Part shown: in pieces, positions 44,109 through 52,602 of the stretch | Position numbering within the stretch: the stretch's first letter is position 1 | Layout of the letters: every line of letters starts with the position of its first letter | DNA from: an uncultured Cellvibrionales bacterium | Lineage (GTDB): Bacteria; Pseudomonadota; Gammaproteobacteria; Pseudomonadales; Dasaniaceae | Reading direction: 5' to 3' | Length of the DNA stretch: 64,000 nt | NCBI GenBank assembly: GCA_913019905.1 | Contig: CAJVZD010000020.1 | Location: 28,284 to 92,283 of the forward strand | Position numbers and translations under genes: made by a program | The notes under the pieces: generated by a model | Database searches by the model: none | Told to the model about the DNA's origin: nothing | Seen by the model: only the letters and a program-made list of their open reading frames with translations

Positions 44109-45408
44109 AAACCGGTTCTACCTCTTTAATCCAGGCACCGGCACCCGTCATTGACATGCCAGACATTACATTAATGGCCTCGGCAACACGACGCCCACTA
44201 ACAACGCCGTCTTCGTGAAACCCATTGCCTAGATAGGCACCCGCATACCAGGTGTTATTGGTCCCATTGAACTCTTGGATCTGATCAGCAGCCTTAATTC
44301 CGTCCAGGGAAAATACGGGATGGCTGTAGCTGAACCGCTCCATAATCTTAGAAGGATCGATAAACTCCGTAGCATTCAAGCTAACACAGAATGTCGATGG
44401 CGCTTCTAAGCCTTGTAAAATATTCATGTTGTAGGTCAGCATCGGCCTTTCCTGCACCCCTTTGCGTAACCAGTAATTCCAGCTCGACCAGGTTAACTTA
44501 TTAGCGGGAAGCAGGCTTTCATCCGAGTGTAAAACAACGTCATTTTCACGATACGGTATGGCGGAGAGCGCTGCAAGCTCTTCATCAGAAATGTCAGCCA
44601 ACAGTGCCAACGCCTGGTCACTATGGCAGGCAAAGATCAATTGATCGTACAATTCAACACTGCCGTCAGATAGGGTAACTCGCACCGCTTTTTCATCGCG
44701 GCAGACAGATGTTATTTTTGAATTCAACGCAATAGCGCCCTTAAAATCACTAATTAGTGGCTCGAGGTAGCTGCGCGACCCACCTTTGATAACACGCCAT
44801 TGAGGCCGATCGTTCACACTAAGAAGGCCGTGATTTTTAAAAAACCGCACAAAAAATAGCAACGGAAAATCCATCATACTTTGGGTCGAAGCGGACCATA
44901 TTGCACACCCCATAGGCACAAGATATTGATGGATAAAACTGTGGCCATAGCCATTCGCCTGCAAGTAATCCGCCAGCGTCGTGGAGGCCGAAATGAAACC
45001 GCTATCAAGATCTTTTATCGCTTCTCGGTTGAACCGCAAAATATCATTCAGCATTGTGTAAAATGACGGACGTAAAAGGTTTCTCCGTTGGGCGAACATC
45101 GTATTTAGATTATTGCCCCCGTACTCTAATCCGGTGGCGTCGCATCGAACACTAAAGCTCATTTCGGTCGGTTGCGACTCGACGTTTAATTCGTCCATCA
45201 ACTCAATGAAATTGGGATAGGTCCAGTCATTAAATACGATAAATCCGGTATCAATGGCATACCGTCGACCAAGATGATCGATATCAACAGTGGCTGTATG
45301 ACCACCTATTTTTTCAGCGACTTCATACAGAGTGATTTCGTGATTTGCCTTTAAATAATAGGCGGCGGTTAATCCGGAAATACCTGCACCAATGATAGCA
45401 ACTTTCAT
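44101..45408 (-). CDS. FAD-dependent oxidoreductase (amine oxidase/desaturase-like)
   Basis: 435 aa. N-terminal dinucleotide-binding VAIIGAGISGLTAAYYL, then EKIGGHTATVDI and DTGFIVFN, typical of the NAD(P)-binding amine-oxidase-like proteins of CFA operons. The C-terminal FAD segment reads NTWYAGAYLGNGFHEDGVVSG. Probably acts on acyl chains with the Cfa-like enzyme. It overlaps SDR by 4 bp upstream and DUF1365 by 8 bp downstream. Confidence 0.92.
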   Translation of the reverse strand: MKVAIIGAGISGLTAAYYLKANHEITLYEVAEKIGGHTATVDIDHLGRRYAIDTGFIVFNDWTYPNFIELMDELNVESQPTEMSFSVRCDATGLEYGGNNLNTMFAQRRNLLRPSFYTMLNDILRFNREAIKDLDSGFISASTTLADYLQANGYGHSFIHQYLVPMGCAIWSASTQSMMDFPLLFFVRFFKNHGLLSVNDRPQWRVIKGGSRSYLEPLISDFKGAIALNSKITSVCRDEKAVRVTLSDGSVELYDQLIFACHSDQALALLADISDEELAALSAIPYRENDVVLHSDESLLPANKLTWSSWNYWLRKGVQERPMLTYNMNILQGLEAPSTFCVSLNATEFIDPSKIMERFSYSHPVFSLDGIKAADQIQEFNGTNNTWYAGAYLGNGFHEDGVVSGRRVAEAINVMSGMSMTGAGAWIKEVEPVYE

Positions 45409-46214
45409 TCACCCACCTTTTCGTTTAAAACATCCTGCCGAGCTTTTCCATCCGCGCCATTTAAGACTATTTTTTGCCATAATGCCGGTAAAATTTTAGA
45501 CACCGCTAAAAGACAAAGTAGTCTTTTAGGAAAAGAATAGTTTTTCGGCCTTGATTCGAGGTTTTCTATAATTCGTCGACTAGCGTCTTCAGCGCTCAAC
45601 AAAAATGGCATAGGGAAATTATTTTTTTGGGTCAAAGGCGTATCCACAAAACCCGGGTTCACGACGCTTACGTCGATGTGCTCAGATCGTAGATCCAGCC
45701 GCAAACAATCAAAAAAGTACCGCATCGCAGCCTTAGATGCCCCATAGGCCTCTGCTCTTGGAAAAGGAGCATCAGTTACCATCGATGCAACCGCAACAAT
45801 ATGGGGTCGTTCAGCTGCGCTTTGGCGTAGTAGTGGCAAAGCAGTTTTTACGCAATTAACCGCACCGAAATAGTTAACCTCCATGACCCGCGTTACCATA
45901 TCCCAGTCGGGTTCAGGGAAATCCAGATACTCGCAATTACCGGCACAGAGGATAATCTGGTCGAGGTGAGAAGACAGATGGGATAGTCTGGCCCTTAGAA
46001 ACGATAGCCCACTTGCGTCGGTAATATCACAAGGCAGCGCTGTAATATTCGATGACAAGGTTTCCAGGACTGCCAATTCAACGTCGCTTCTAGCTGAAGC
46101 GATAACTTGATGGCCCTCTGCGGCTAACCCAAGCGCAAGGCTACGACCAATACCACTACTGGCACCGGTTAGCCAAATTACTTTGCGCACTTCGTTTAAT
46201 TGCTCACCTGACAT
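45405..46214 (-). CDS. Short-chain dehydrogenase/reductase
   Basis: 269 aa classical SDR: cofactor motif TGASSGIGRSLALG, NAG-type strand ILCAGN, catalytic Ser in VAVASMV and YxxxK as YGASKAAM, then NPGFVDTPLT. Second gene of the lipid operon, 24 bp after the NTF2-like gene and overlapping the FAD gene (ATGA). Substrate probably an acyl or lipid-derived carbonyl, by context. Confidence 0.93.
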   Translation of the reverse strand: MSGEQLNEVRKVIWLTGASSGIGRSLALGLAAEGHQVIASARSDVELAVLETLSSNITALPCDITDASGLSFLRARLSHLSSHLDQIILCAGNCEYLDFPEPDWDMVTRVMEVNYFGAVNCVKTALPLLRQSAAERPHIVAVASMVTDAPFPRAEAYGASKAAMRYFFDCLRLDLRSEHIDVSVVNPGFVDTPLTQKNNFPMPFLLSAEDASRRIIENLESRPKNYSFPKRLLCLLAVSKILPALWQKIVLNGADGKARQDVLNEKVGE

Positions 46215-46238
46215 TCTTTTTTGTGCTCCGATATTTCA

Positions 46239-46667
46239 TTATTGAGCGAGGCGGAGACGTAACCAGCGGATGACTCTGCCCAACAGGGGAATCTGCTCAT
46301 AGAGCATCGCGCCCATATCGTATACATCCTCGTGAAAAATCACCTTGTCGGTGAATTTGAGATGGCTTACGCCTCTGACGCTAATCAAGCGATTACTGAG
46401 TTTGGGATGCCTAAAATGCATAATCCAAGTCACATAAGCAGACGTGCCGGACACCATTTCATCGAGATACTCAAAACGGCATTCACTGACGTTTTTACAC
46501 ACTTCTGTAAAATAGTCCTCGAGCGCTACCAGACGTTTTACGTCGTGCACGGGATCTTTGAAAACGATGTCGTCATCATAGATTGTACGAAGCTGACTCA
46601 AATCTGCGTTATGTAGCTCACCAAAAAACGCTTTGAAGCGCTCGACGAGCAAGTAGCTATTATTCAT
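46239..46667 (-). CDS. NTF2-like protein, first gene of the ChrR lipid operon
   Basis: 142 aa NTF2-like cone: LRTIYDDDIVFKDPVHDVK, the FKDPVH element common to this operon family, and LISVRGVSHLKFTDKVIFHEDVYD, ending in a basic helix (VIRWLRLRLAQ). It leads the operon from the minus-strand ECF promoter at 46709-46738. The function in these operons is unknown; a lipid-binding or isomerase role is possible. Confidence 0.9.
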   Translation of the reverse strand: MNNSYLLVERFKAFFGELHNADLSQLRTIYDDDIVFKDPVHDVKRLVALEDYFTEVCKNVSECRFEYLDEMVSGTSAYVTWIMHFRHPKLSNRLISVRGVSHLKFTDKVIFHEDVYDMGAMLYEQIPLLGRVIRWLRLRLAQ

Positions 46668-46708
46668 GTCGTAAAACCAGTTTCAGAATTAAATGCGTGT
46701 TTGATATA

Positions 46709-46738
46709 GATATACGGAACGTATGGTAATTCGGATCA
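46709..46738 (-). promoter_or_regulatory. ECF (RpoE-ChrR type) promoter for the lipid operon
   Basis: Reading the minus strand: TGATCC, 18-bp spacer, TATATC, about 42 bp before the NTF2-like ATG. TGATCC is the known -35 element of ChrR-linked RpoE, and the spacing equals that of the facing promoter. Confidence 0.75.
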
Positions 46739-46746
46739 TCGGAAAG

Positions 46747-46776
46747 TGATCCAGTTTTTCCGACAACGCGTATAAT
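46747..46776 (+). promoter_or_regulatory. ECF (RpoE-ChrR type) promoter for rpoE-chrR
   Basis: TGATCC, 18-bp spacer, TATAAT, 37 bp before the sigma gene. The -35 hexamers of the two divergent promoters are only 8 bp apart. Supports autoregulation. The -10 TATAAT also fits sigma-70, perhaps allowing basal expression. Confidence 0.75.
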
Positions 46777-46813
46777 AACTATCAAATACACCTTAGATAG
46801 AAAGATTCAGCTT

Positions 46814-47392
46814 ATGCAGCAGAATAAACCATCAAACGACTACCTCGTTTCGCTTCGAGAAAAGATGCAGAAGGTGGCGGTAAATCGCGACAAAACAGCG
46901 TTTGCGGAACTATTCGATCACTATGCGCCGCAAATTCGTGCCTATAGTTTAGCCCGAGAACCTGGCGCTGACCTCGTCGCTGACGATTTAACTCAAGATG
47001 TAATGTCTCGTGTCTGGCTAAAGGCAGGAACGTATAATGCCGATCTCGCAAACCTAAATACCTGGATATTTACCTTGGCGAGAAATTGCCGAGTCGACTA
47101 TTTGCGGCGCAACAGTCGCCACATCAGCAACATCGACCCGAGCTTTATATTTGATGAAATGGAAGATGACAACCCCGGTCCTTTTCAATTGGTGAATCAG
47201 ACCAGAGCTGAAGACACGGTTCGAACAAGTCTGCAAAAGCTGCCATTTGAGCAATCGGACGTACTAACCAAAATCTACCTGGAAGGCAAAACCCACCAAC
47301 AAACAAGCATTGAGTTAAAACTACCGTTGGGAACCGTTAAATCACGGGTACGGCTAGCATTAAAAAAACTCCAAGTTCTAGTAGCGAGATAA
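46814..47392 (+). CDS. rpoE: ECF sigma factor, RpoE/ECF11 type
   Basis: 192 aa. Region 2 reads FAELFDHYAPQIRAYSLAR, DDLTQDVMSRVWLKAGTYN and WIFTLARNCRVDYLRRN; region 4 reads PFEQSDVLTKIYLEGKTHQQTS and LPLGTVKSRVRLALKKL. Together with the ChrR-like gene 2 bp downstream it belongs to the ECF group that answers singlet oxygen and organic peroxides. It should transcribe itself and the divergent lipid operon from the matched TGATCC promoters. Confidence 0.94.
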   Translation: MQQNKPSNDYLVSLREKMQKVAVNRDKTAFAELFDHYAPQIRAYSLAREPGADLVADDLTQDVMSRVWLKAGTYNADLANLNTWIFTLARNCRVDYLRRNSRHISNIDPSFIFDEMEDDNPGPFQLVNQTRAEDTVRTSLQKLPFEQSDVLTKIYLEGKTHQQTSIELKLPLGTVKSRVRLALKKLQVLVAR

Positions 47393-47394
47393 TC

Positions 47395-48057
47395 ATGGAA
47401 AAAATTCTTACTCACCCTGTTGACGAACTACTGGCCTCGTTTTCAGCCGCAAGTTTGCCGTTAAGTCAAGCGCTGTGCATTTCTTCACACCTTGAACGCT
47501 GCGCCGCTTGCCACCAGAAAGTTCAACGCCTGAATGGCCTAGGTAGCGAGTTAATGCAGCAACTTAAGCCTTCCCCAGCTTCTTCTGAACTGAAGGAGCG
47601 GATGATTAATCGATTAGACATATTGACTCAGGAGACGCATGCAAGACCACAGGAAACTCATGTCTCTTCAGTTCCTAGATGCTTGCAGCAGTTTATTCAA
47701 ACCGGTTACGACAAACTCCCATGGCGACGTGTTTCGCCCGATATACACAACTACGAACTGTGCCGTGACAGCAACGGTGCAAAGGTTGAATTATTACGCA
47801 TTAAGGCTGGAGGTTCGCCGACGACACATACCCATATGGGTGATGAGTACACGGTGATACTGGAGGGCAGTTTTTCGGACGAGACAGGCCTTTATCACCA
47901 AGGGGATTTTTTAGTGAGAGATGCACGGCATAAACATACTCCCGTCGCATCCCAAGATCGCGAATGCATCTGCCTCGCGGTGACAGAAGGGCCTATCCAG
48001 TTTACCGGTTTTTTCAGCCGTTTATTGAATCCCTTTGTACGGCGAAGTTACACGTAA
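47395..48057 (+). CDS. chrR: ChrR-type cupin anti-sigma factor
   Basis: 220 aa. The N-terminal zinc anti-sigma domain has HLERCAACHQ (the H-x3-C-x2-C ligands) after an early His in LTHPVDEL. The C-terminal cupin has THTHMGDEYTVILEGSF and DARHKHTPVA, supplying the metal-binding His/Glu set needed for singlet-oxygen sensing in Rhodobacter ChrR. The start codon is two bases after the rpoE stop. Sequesters RpoE until oxidative stress. Confidence 0.93.
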   Translation: MEKILTHPVDELLASFSAASLPLSQALCISSHLERCAACHQKVQRLNGLGSELMQQLKPSPASSELKERMINRLDILTQETHARPQETHVSSVPRCLQQFIQTGYDKLPWRRVSPDIHNYELCRDSNGAKVELLRIKAGGSPTTHTHMGDEYTVILEGSFSDETGLYHQGDFLVRDARHKHTPVASQDRECICLAVTEGPIQFTGFFSRLLNPFVRRSYT

Positions 48058-48070
48058 AACCATTGCCCGG

Positions 48071-48625
48071 TTACTCTTTTACTAGATCATTCCGGTCGGT
48101 ATGTTCGAACATCTTTCCGTATATGTCGATGAGAGTCGTTTGTTCATAGGACAGACAATCACTGGTAATGTTCATGGTCTGACTAAAGGCCATTGTTAGC
48201 GCATTTCCTTTCATAAACGGTGATTGAGTGATAGTCCAATTACTACTATCGAGGCTTGCGGATACTGTTAACACAGACCCTGCTAGATCGGAAGGCTGTT
48301 CGTACCGCCCACCTGCCAGCACCGTAACCCCGCGAGGAATTGTAAAAGAGTGCATAACAAGTTCGGCTTCTGCATCCCAGATCCAGTAACCTGTCTGATC
48401 GTGGATTTTCTTGTCGTCAGAAATTCGGTTTACTAACTGGTGGTAATGCACCGCGACAAGCTCTTGCGTCTCCGCGTTATCGAGATCACCCGCCGCCGAA
48501 AAAACGATGTTTTCTCTGTAGCTATTCGTCTCTGTACCGTCGGGTAAGGGTGCAATATCCTCGCCTTTACTACCGTGCCAGCGTCCAATAAGCCCCGTCA
48601 GAGGGCCATAATCAACATTACTCAT
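48071..48625 (-). CDS. Nitrobindin/THAP4-like haem-binding beta-barrel (FABP-like) protein
   Basis: 184 aa. N-terminal YGPLTGLIGRWHGSKGEDIAP is the GxWxGxG-type start of nitrobindin-like barrels, with later HDQTGYWIWDAEAELVMHSFTIPRG (the GYW/H region). Members bind haem or lipids; some isomerise peroxynitrite. It converges with chrR, 13 bp apart. The upstream region has TGATCG-N18-TAAAAA, a poor match to the ECF promoter, so regulon membership is unproven. Confidence 0.8.
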   Translation of the reverse strand: MSNVDYGPLTGLIGRWHGSKGEDIAPLPDGTETNSYRENIVFSAAGDLDNAETQELVAVHYHQLVNRISDDKKIHDQTGYWIWDAEAELVMHSFTIPRGVTVLAGGRYEQPSDLAGSVLTVSASLDSSNWTITQSPFMKGNALTMAFSQTMNITSDCLSYEQTTLIDIYGKMFEHTDRNDLVKE

Positions 48626-48875
48626 TGTGTTTCACCTCATATCTTAATTGGTTTTTAGTTTAACACCTCAGGTCTCGATCAACCGCCATTGACGCAGATA
48701 ATGATTTATACGATTTGATAGAAAAATCCAGTTTAATACGGAGCCCAATAGACTGATGGATCTTGAGTATTTCAAATACACGATTCGAATGGTTCACAAT
48801 TTCAGAGAAAGCACACAAGCACTGCATTCAATTACGCTAGATTGCTTCAAAAACGCTGAAGCAACTATCCTGCAA

Positions 48876-49412
48876 CTATAAGGAGGGCTTTTTGTAAAGC
48901 TTCCGTTGTAAGGTCCGGCGATGCATTTTTAGTTGTTTGGCTGTGGCAGCAATATTGCCGTTATTTTCCGCCAATACTTGTTGAATGTGCTCCCATTCAA
49001 TTCTTTTTAGCGAAAGCAGCTCGTCCTCTTTATCAGGCTCAACCTGTGGCTGCGTAAAAGAGGGATCAAAAGCAGTGATAATTTGATCAATGGTCGCTGG
49101 CTTTACCAGATAATTGGTCGCACCCATCTTAATCGCCTGCACGGTCGTCGCAATACTTGCATACCCGGTGAGTATCAGAATTTTCATAGTCGGATTTGCT
49201 GCGATAAGATCACTGATGAGGGGCAGTGAGTAACCGTCTTCAAGCTTTAAGTCCAATAGCGCGTGAGAATATCCAGAAATATTCTCAATCTCTTTGAACT
49301 CATTTAACGACGGAGAATGGGTTACCGAAAAACCACGTTTACGCAGCCCGCGTTCCGTCACAAAGGCCAGCGCTTCATCGTCCTCTAAATATAAGCATTG
49401 CAAATTCGTCAT
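48876..49412 (-). CDS. regA: RegA/PrrA/ActR-type redox response regulator
   Basis: 178 aa, normal for RegA. Receiver: LYLEDDEAL acidic pair, phospho-Asp in ALLDLKLEDG, and LILTGYASIATTVQAIKMGATNYLVKPA, nearly the RegA signature. Output: Fis-type HTH EWEHIQQVLAENNGNIAATAKQL followed by KMHRRTLQRKL, the RegA DNA-binding helix. Overlaps the kinase gene by 4 bp (ATGA). Expected to control respiratory and redox genes. Confidence 0.94.
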   Translation of the reverse strand: MTNLQCLYLEDDEALAFVTERGLRKRGFSVTHSPSLNEFKEIENISGYSHALLDLKLEDGYSLPLISDLIAANPTMKILILTGYASIATTVQAIKMGATNYLVKPATIDQIITAFDPSFTQPQVEPDKEDELLSLKRIEWEHIQQVLAENNGNIAATAKQLKMHRRTLQRKLYKKPSL

Positions 49413-50797
49413 ATAATCCGACTTTCAGGCTTCAAACTAGAGCCTGCAGTATCGTCAGGCCTTCCGTATCGAGCATTTGGTACAGGGCCGTCCATGTAGG
49501 GGATGTCAACGCAAACTGTCGTCCCTGCATCTGCATTATTCTGGGTATTGGTCACCATGGTGACCGCACCGCCAAAACGTTCGATAGTGCTGTTTGCCAG
49601 AAATATTCCGACACCTAAACCCCCTTCCTTTTTCGAAAAAAAAGGCTTCCCCCAATTAACAGCAATATCAGGCGGGATTCCCGGCCCGTCATCCGAAATC
49701 TTAATTGACAAAAATCCTTTCGCCTCTTCCGATTGAACAAGTACACTCGATTTCGCAGCATGTATGGCGTTGTCTATCAGACTTTGAACCGCTTGCTGAA
49801 GCAATATATGGGTCTCTATGACTAGCTGGTCATTGGGTGACTCTTGGTTTATTAAGTTTTGGCTCATTAAGTGCTGGTTAAGCGCTGCAAAGGAAAACGT
49901 CGGCATGATAGACGGATTGATGAGTAGATAGTGCTCTTCCAGACTATCGATAAACGTAGCCGAAAATTCGAAAGATTTTTCATCTTCAGAGGTATCCGCT
50001 AATGCCGCTAACCGGTCGGTCGTTTGCTTACAACGGTCAACTTGCCTCAGTAGTAAATCAATGTCCTCTTCAAGTTCAGTATTTTTATTTTCCGTTTTCA
50101 TGTCACTTAACAATATCGCAATCGTCGATAGAGGCGTTCGCAATGCATGGACCGTTGAGGCAGCCAAGGTACCGATACCAACGAGCTGTTCCTGTCTCAA
50201 TCCGTTTTCGCGCGCTTGGGCAAGGAGAATCTGTCGATCTCTCAATGCATAAGCCAGCCTAGATATGAAAAAACAGATGAGTATTGCACTGCCGACGAAA
50301 TTTACCCACATACCGACCAAGTGCAACTGAAAATCGCTAAACAAATGATTCACATGCCCCTGCATGTCCAAAAAAAGCAAAACCGTGTACGCAGCGATTG
50401 CCATAAAGCAAAAACTCCAACTCATGGTCTTTTCAAACAAGGTAGAACTAATGGCGACCATCACTAAAAGGTAATAAATGAAAGGATTACTAGCGCCTCC
50501 CGATAAGGAGACCAATATAACGATCAATAGTGAATCGGCAACAATGTGTAGAAATAACTCGACATCCGTAACTGGAGTCATTTTTCGCAAGCGACTGTAA
50601 GTGGCTAATGAATAAATATAAGCTGAAAACACAATACCCAGTAAAGCGCCAAAAGCGAGGCTTCTCTCGAGCACGAAATAGAAGAACAATATCGAGGCTA
50701 GCGCAATCGTTAGTACCATCACCCGTAGTAGTAGCAACCGATTTAAGACAACCGTATGGTTTCCGGCAAGGTGATCATGGGAGGTGGCTGTAGTCAT
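49409..50797 (-). CDS. regB: RegB/PrrB/ActS-type redox sensor histidine kinase
   Basis: About 462 aa with six TM helices. The RegB quinone-sensing motif GGASNPFIYYLL is present, the H-box is VHALRTPLSTIAI, the redox-active Cys context is QVDRCKQTTDRL (equivalent of RegB Cys265), and the ATP lid reads DDGPGIPPDI plus KKEGGLGVGIFLA. Start ATG 50797; the track uses a TTG one codon earlier. First gene of the regBA pair. Being 1.3 kb from rpoE-chrR puts two oxygen-related systems together. Confidence 0.93.
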   Translation of the reverse strand: MTTATSHDHLAGNHTVVLNRLLLLRVMVLTIALASILFFYFVLERSLAFGALLGIVFSAYIYSLATYSRLRKMTPVTDVELFLHIVADSLLIVILVSLSGGASNPFIYYLLVMVAISSTLFEKTMSWSFCFMAIAAYTVLLFLDMQGHVNHLFSDFQLHLVGMWVNFVGSAILICFFISRLAYALRDRQILLAQARENGLRQEQLVGIGTLAASTVHALRTPLSTIAILLSDMKTENKNTELEEDIDLLLRQVDRCKQTTDRLAALADTSEDEKSFEFSATFIDSLEEHYLLINPSIMPTFSFAALNQHLMSQNLINQESPNDQLVIETHILLQQAVQSLIDNAIHAAKSSVLVQSEEAKGFLSIKISDDGPGIPPDIAVNWGKPFFSKKEGGLGVGIFLANSTIERFGGAVTMVTNTQNNADAGTTVCVDIPYMDGPVPNARYGRPDDTAGSSLKPESRII

Positions 50798-51112
50798 CAA
50801 TTTTCACGGAAACACTTATCCTCGGGACAAAGAATCGTACCACATTAGGTGCCCATGCTACATCCCTGTGCACTCCGTTTGTATAAACTCGACAATATGC
50901 CATTTCGCCAAGAAGGAATTACATGACTGGTCCACCAGCTTAATACAATGATTAATTCTGTGATTTTCAAGAAAGACTCGCTCGAAGACAGAGCGGTGGC
51001 ATTTTACTCCTTCCCACAAACAATGATTTCGGCGTTTGCGAGATATCGACACAGATTCGAAATTGTAGACTACAATTGTCTAGATCCGACCATTAAACAG
51101 GAAGAGTTAAAC

Positions 51113-51823
51113 CTGAAAAAACTATTAGTACTATGGGTATTTTACTGTTTAACAGGCGTACCCGTCACAGCTTCTGAACCACTAAAGATTGCAGTGGGAG
51201 GCATTGAAGAGGGAACAGACAGTTTCCGTATTGCCCAATCCATTGCCAGTGAGATCGGAGTGAGAAGCGGCACCGAAATCAACCTTATAGCTATCCCGGC
51301 AAAGCGCGCAACTGAATACCTGCTATCCGGAGAAATTGACGGTGACTTGTCTAGAATCGAAGGCTTTGGCGAAGAAATCCCCTGGCTAATACGAGTGTCA
51401 GAGCCCATCGCCATGTTCCCCTACTATGCCTACTCAAAAGAGAGAAATATACAGATAGATGGCTGGAATAGTATTAAGCGCTATAAGGTTGCGTATATTG
51501 AAGACTCCGCTGTCATTGAAGCTATGCTAGGACCCGAGACAACAAATCTATATTCTTTTAGCAGCGCCGAAGCCGGCCTGAACTTTGTTGCATCGGGGAG
51601 AGCCGATATTTTCGTGCATATACCTTTTGCCATTGAACCCTTACTAAAAAAAGAGAGCATGAAAAACAAGGGGATTAAAGCGCTTCTGCCGGCCGTCGAT
51701 TTTCTTCCCATTTATTTACACCTCCTGCCTAAACACAAAGAACTTGCTGAAAAAATTGCTTACGAATTGAAAATCATGAAGGAAGACCAAACGTATTTTA
51801 AGATCATGAGTGGTGTATTTTGA
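51113..51823 (+). CDS. Periplasmic solute-binding-like protein, paralogue 4, possible CTG start
   Basis: 236 aa from CTG 51113. AGGAAGAG six bases upstream and a signal peptide beginning exactly there (LKKLLVLWVFYCLTGVPVTAS) point to this codon; the first ATG in frame (50948) would place 55 non-signal residues before it and has no RBS. Body as in the 12522 and 38339 proteins: EEGTDSFRIAQSIASEIG, GEIDGDLSRIEGF, VSEPIAMFPYYAYS, YKVAYIEDS, ASGRADIFVHIP, LKIMKEDQTY. No transporter partner. Ligand unknown. If CTG is not used, the product would start at 50948 or 51023. Confidence 0.78.
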   Translation: MKKLLVLWVFYCLTGVPVTASEPLKIAVGGIEEGTDSFRIAQSIASEIGVRSGTEINLIAIPAKRATEYLLSGEIDGDLSRIEGFGEEIPWLIRVSEPIAMFPYYAYSKERNIQIDGWNSIKRYKVAYIEDSAVIEAMLGPETTNLYSFSSAEAGLNFVASGRADIFVHIPFAIEPLLKKESMKNKGIKALLPAVDFLPIYLHLLPKHKELAEKIAYELKIMKEDQTYFKIMSGVF

Positions 51824-51836
51824 GAAAGTCCCTCGC

Positions 51837-52010
51837 CTAATAGTCTTTCCTGTTACAACTCCTGTCAATAAGTTGTCCGAATAGATCGGTCATTACTGCT
51901 ATCAAGGCAATGACCAGCGTAATGACCAAACTAGCGAGGATGAATTTATGGCACACGGTTATCAGCTGTAATCGTGTGGATTTGTGTCTTGTCAGTCTAA
52001 GCGCCGACAT
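51837..52010 (-). CDS. Candidate 57-aa single-pass membrane protein
   Basis: Too short for the ORF track. From ATG 52010: a basic N-terminus (MSALRLTRHKSTRLQ), one strong TM helix (FILASLVITLVIALIAVMT) and a short charged tail. No clear RBS and no recognised family. It converges tail-to-tail with the solute-binding-like gene, 14 bp apart. The hydrophobic, positively flanked helix argues for a real small protein, but a chance frame cannot be excluded. The rest of the spacer to 52194 shows nothing. Confidence 0.35.
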   Translation of the reverse strand: MSALRLTRHKSTRLQLITVCHKFILASLVITLVIALIAVMTDLFGQLIDRSCNRKDY

Positions 52011-52194
52011 TCAAAATCATCCGCTCGCTATACGGTAAACTCTCCTACATTAAAATTGATGATTATTGACCTGCAGAACGCTCGCGAATAATATAGTGAT
52101 GAATCGCGACGATAAGGCAACTCACCCGCTTTAGTCAGTCCTGATACAGCAGTACACGTAGGATATTTTTAAAAGTCGGTATTTTGGGGATGAA

Positions 52195-52602
52195 ATGAAA
52201 TCGCTGCTCATTGTAGCTCACGGCAGCCGTCGAGCGGCATCAAATGAAGAAGTTATTACACTGGCAAGCGGGTTGGAAGAACGCTTGCGCGATCAATACT
52301 CGACAGTATCAGTGGGGTTTCTTGAACTTGCTGAACCGTCTATTCCCATGGCCCTTCAGGCCTGCGTTAACCAGGGCGCAGCCACAATCACAGTACTACC
52401 CTATTTTTTGTCAGCAGGCAGACATGTTTTCGAAGATTTACCCCGTGAAGTAAACAAATTCAGACGTGAAAAACACGACGTTGTCATAGACGTATTGCAA
52501 CATGTGGGAAGCATGCCGACAATGGTCGACTTAATTCATCAGGCAGCGGTGAATCCAAGTTTATATCAGGCTAACGAAGCTGGAACTAACGCGCAATCAT
52601 GA
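52195..52602 (+). CDS. cbiX: Small CbiX-type sirohydrochlorin chelatase
   Basis: 135 aa, the single-domain CbiX(S) length. MKSLLIVAHGSRRAASNEE gives the chelatase His9, GFLELAEPSIPMAL the conserved second region, and TITVLPYFLSAGRHVFEDLP the GxH site with the second metal-binding His. Inserts Co or Fe/Ni into sirohydrochlorin-type tetrapyrroles. GGGGATGA precedes the ATG. No cobalamin genes adjacent. Confidence 0.92.
   Translation: MKSLLIVAHGSRRAASNEEVITLASGLEERLRDQYSTVSVGFLELAEPSIPMALQACVNQGAATITVLPYFLSAGRHVFEDLPREVNKFRREKHDVVIDVLQHVGSMPTMVDLIHQAAVNPSLYQANEAGTNAQS

Noticed and set aside
48626-48700. ECF promoter before the nitrobindin-like gene
   Set aside because: TGATCG-N18-TAAAAA differs from the two clear promoters in both boxes; too weak to call.
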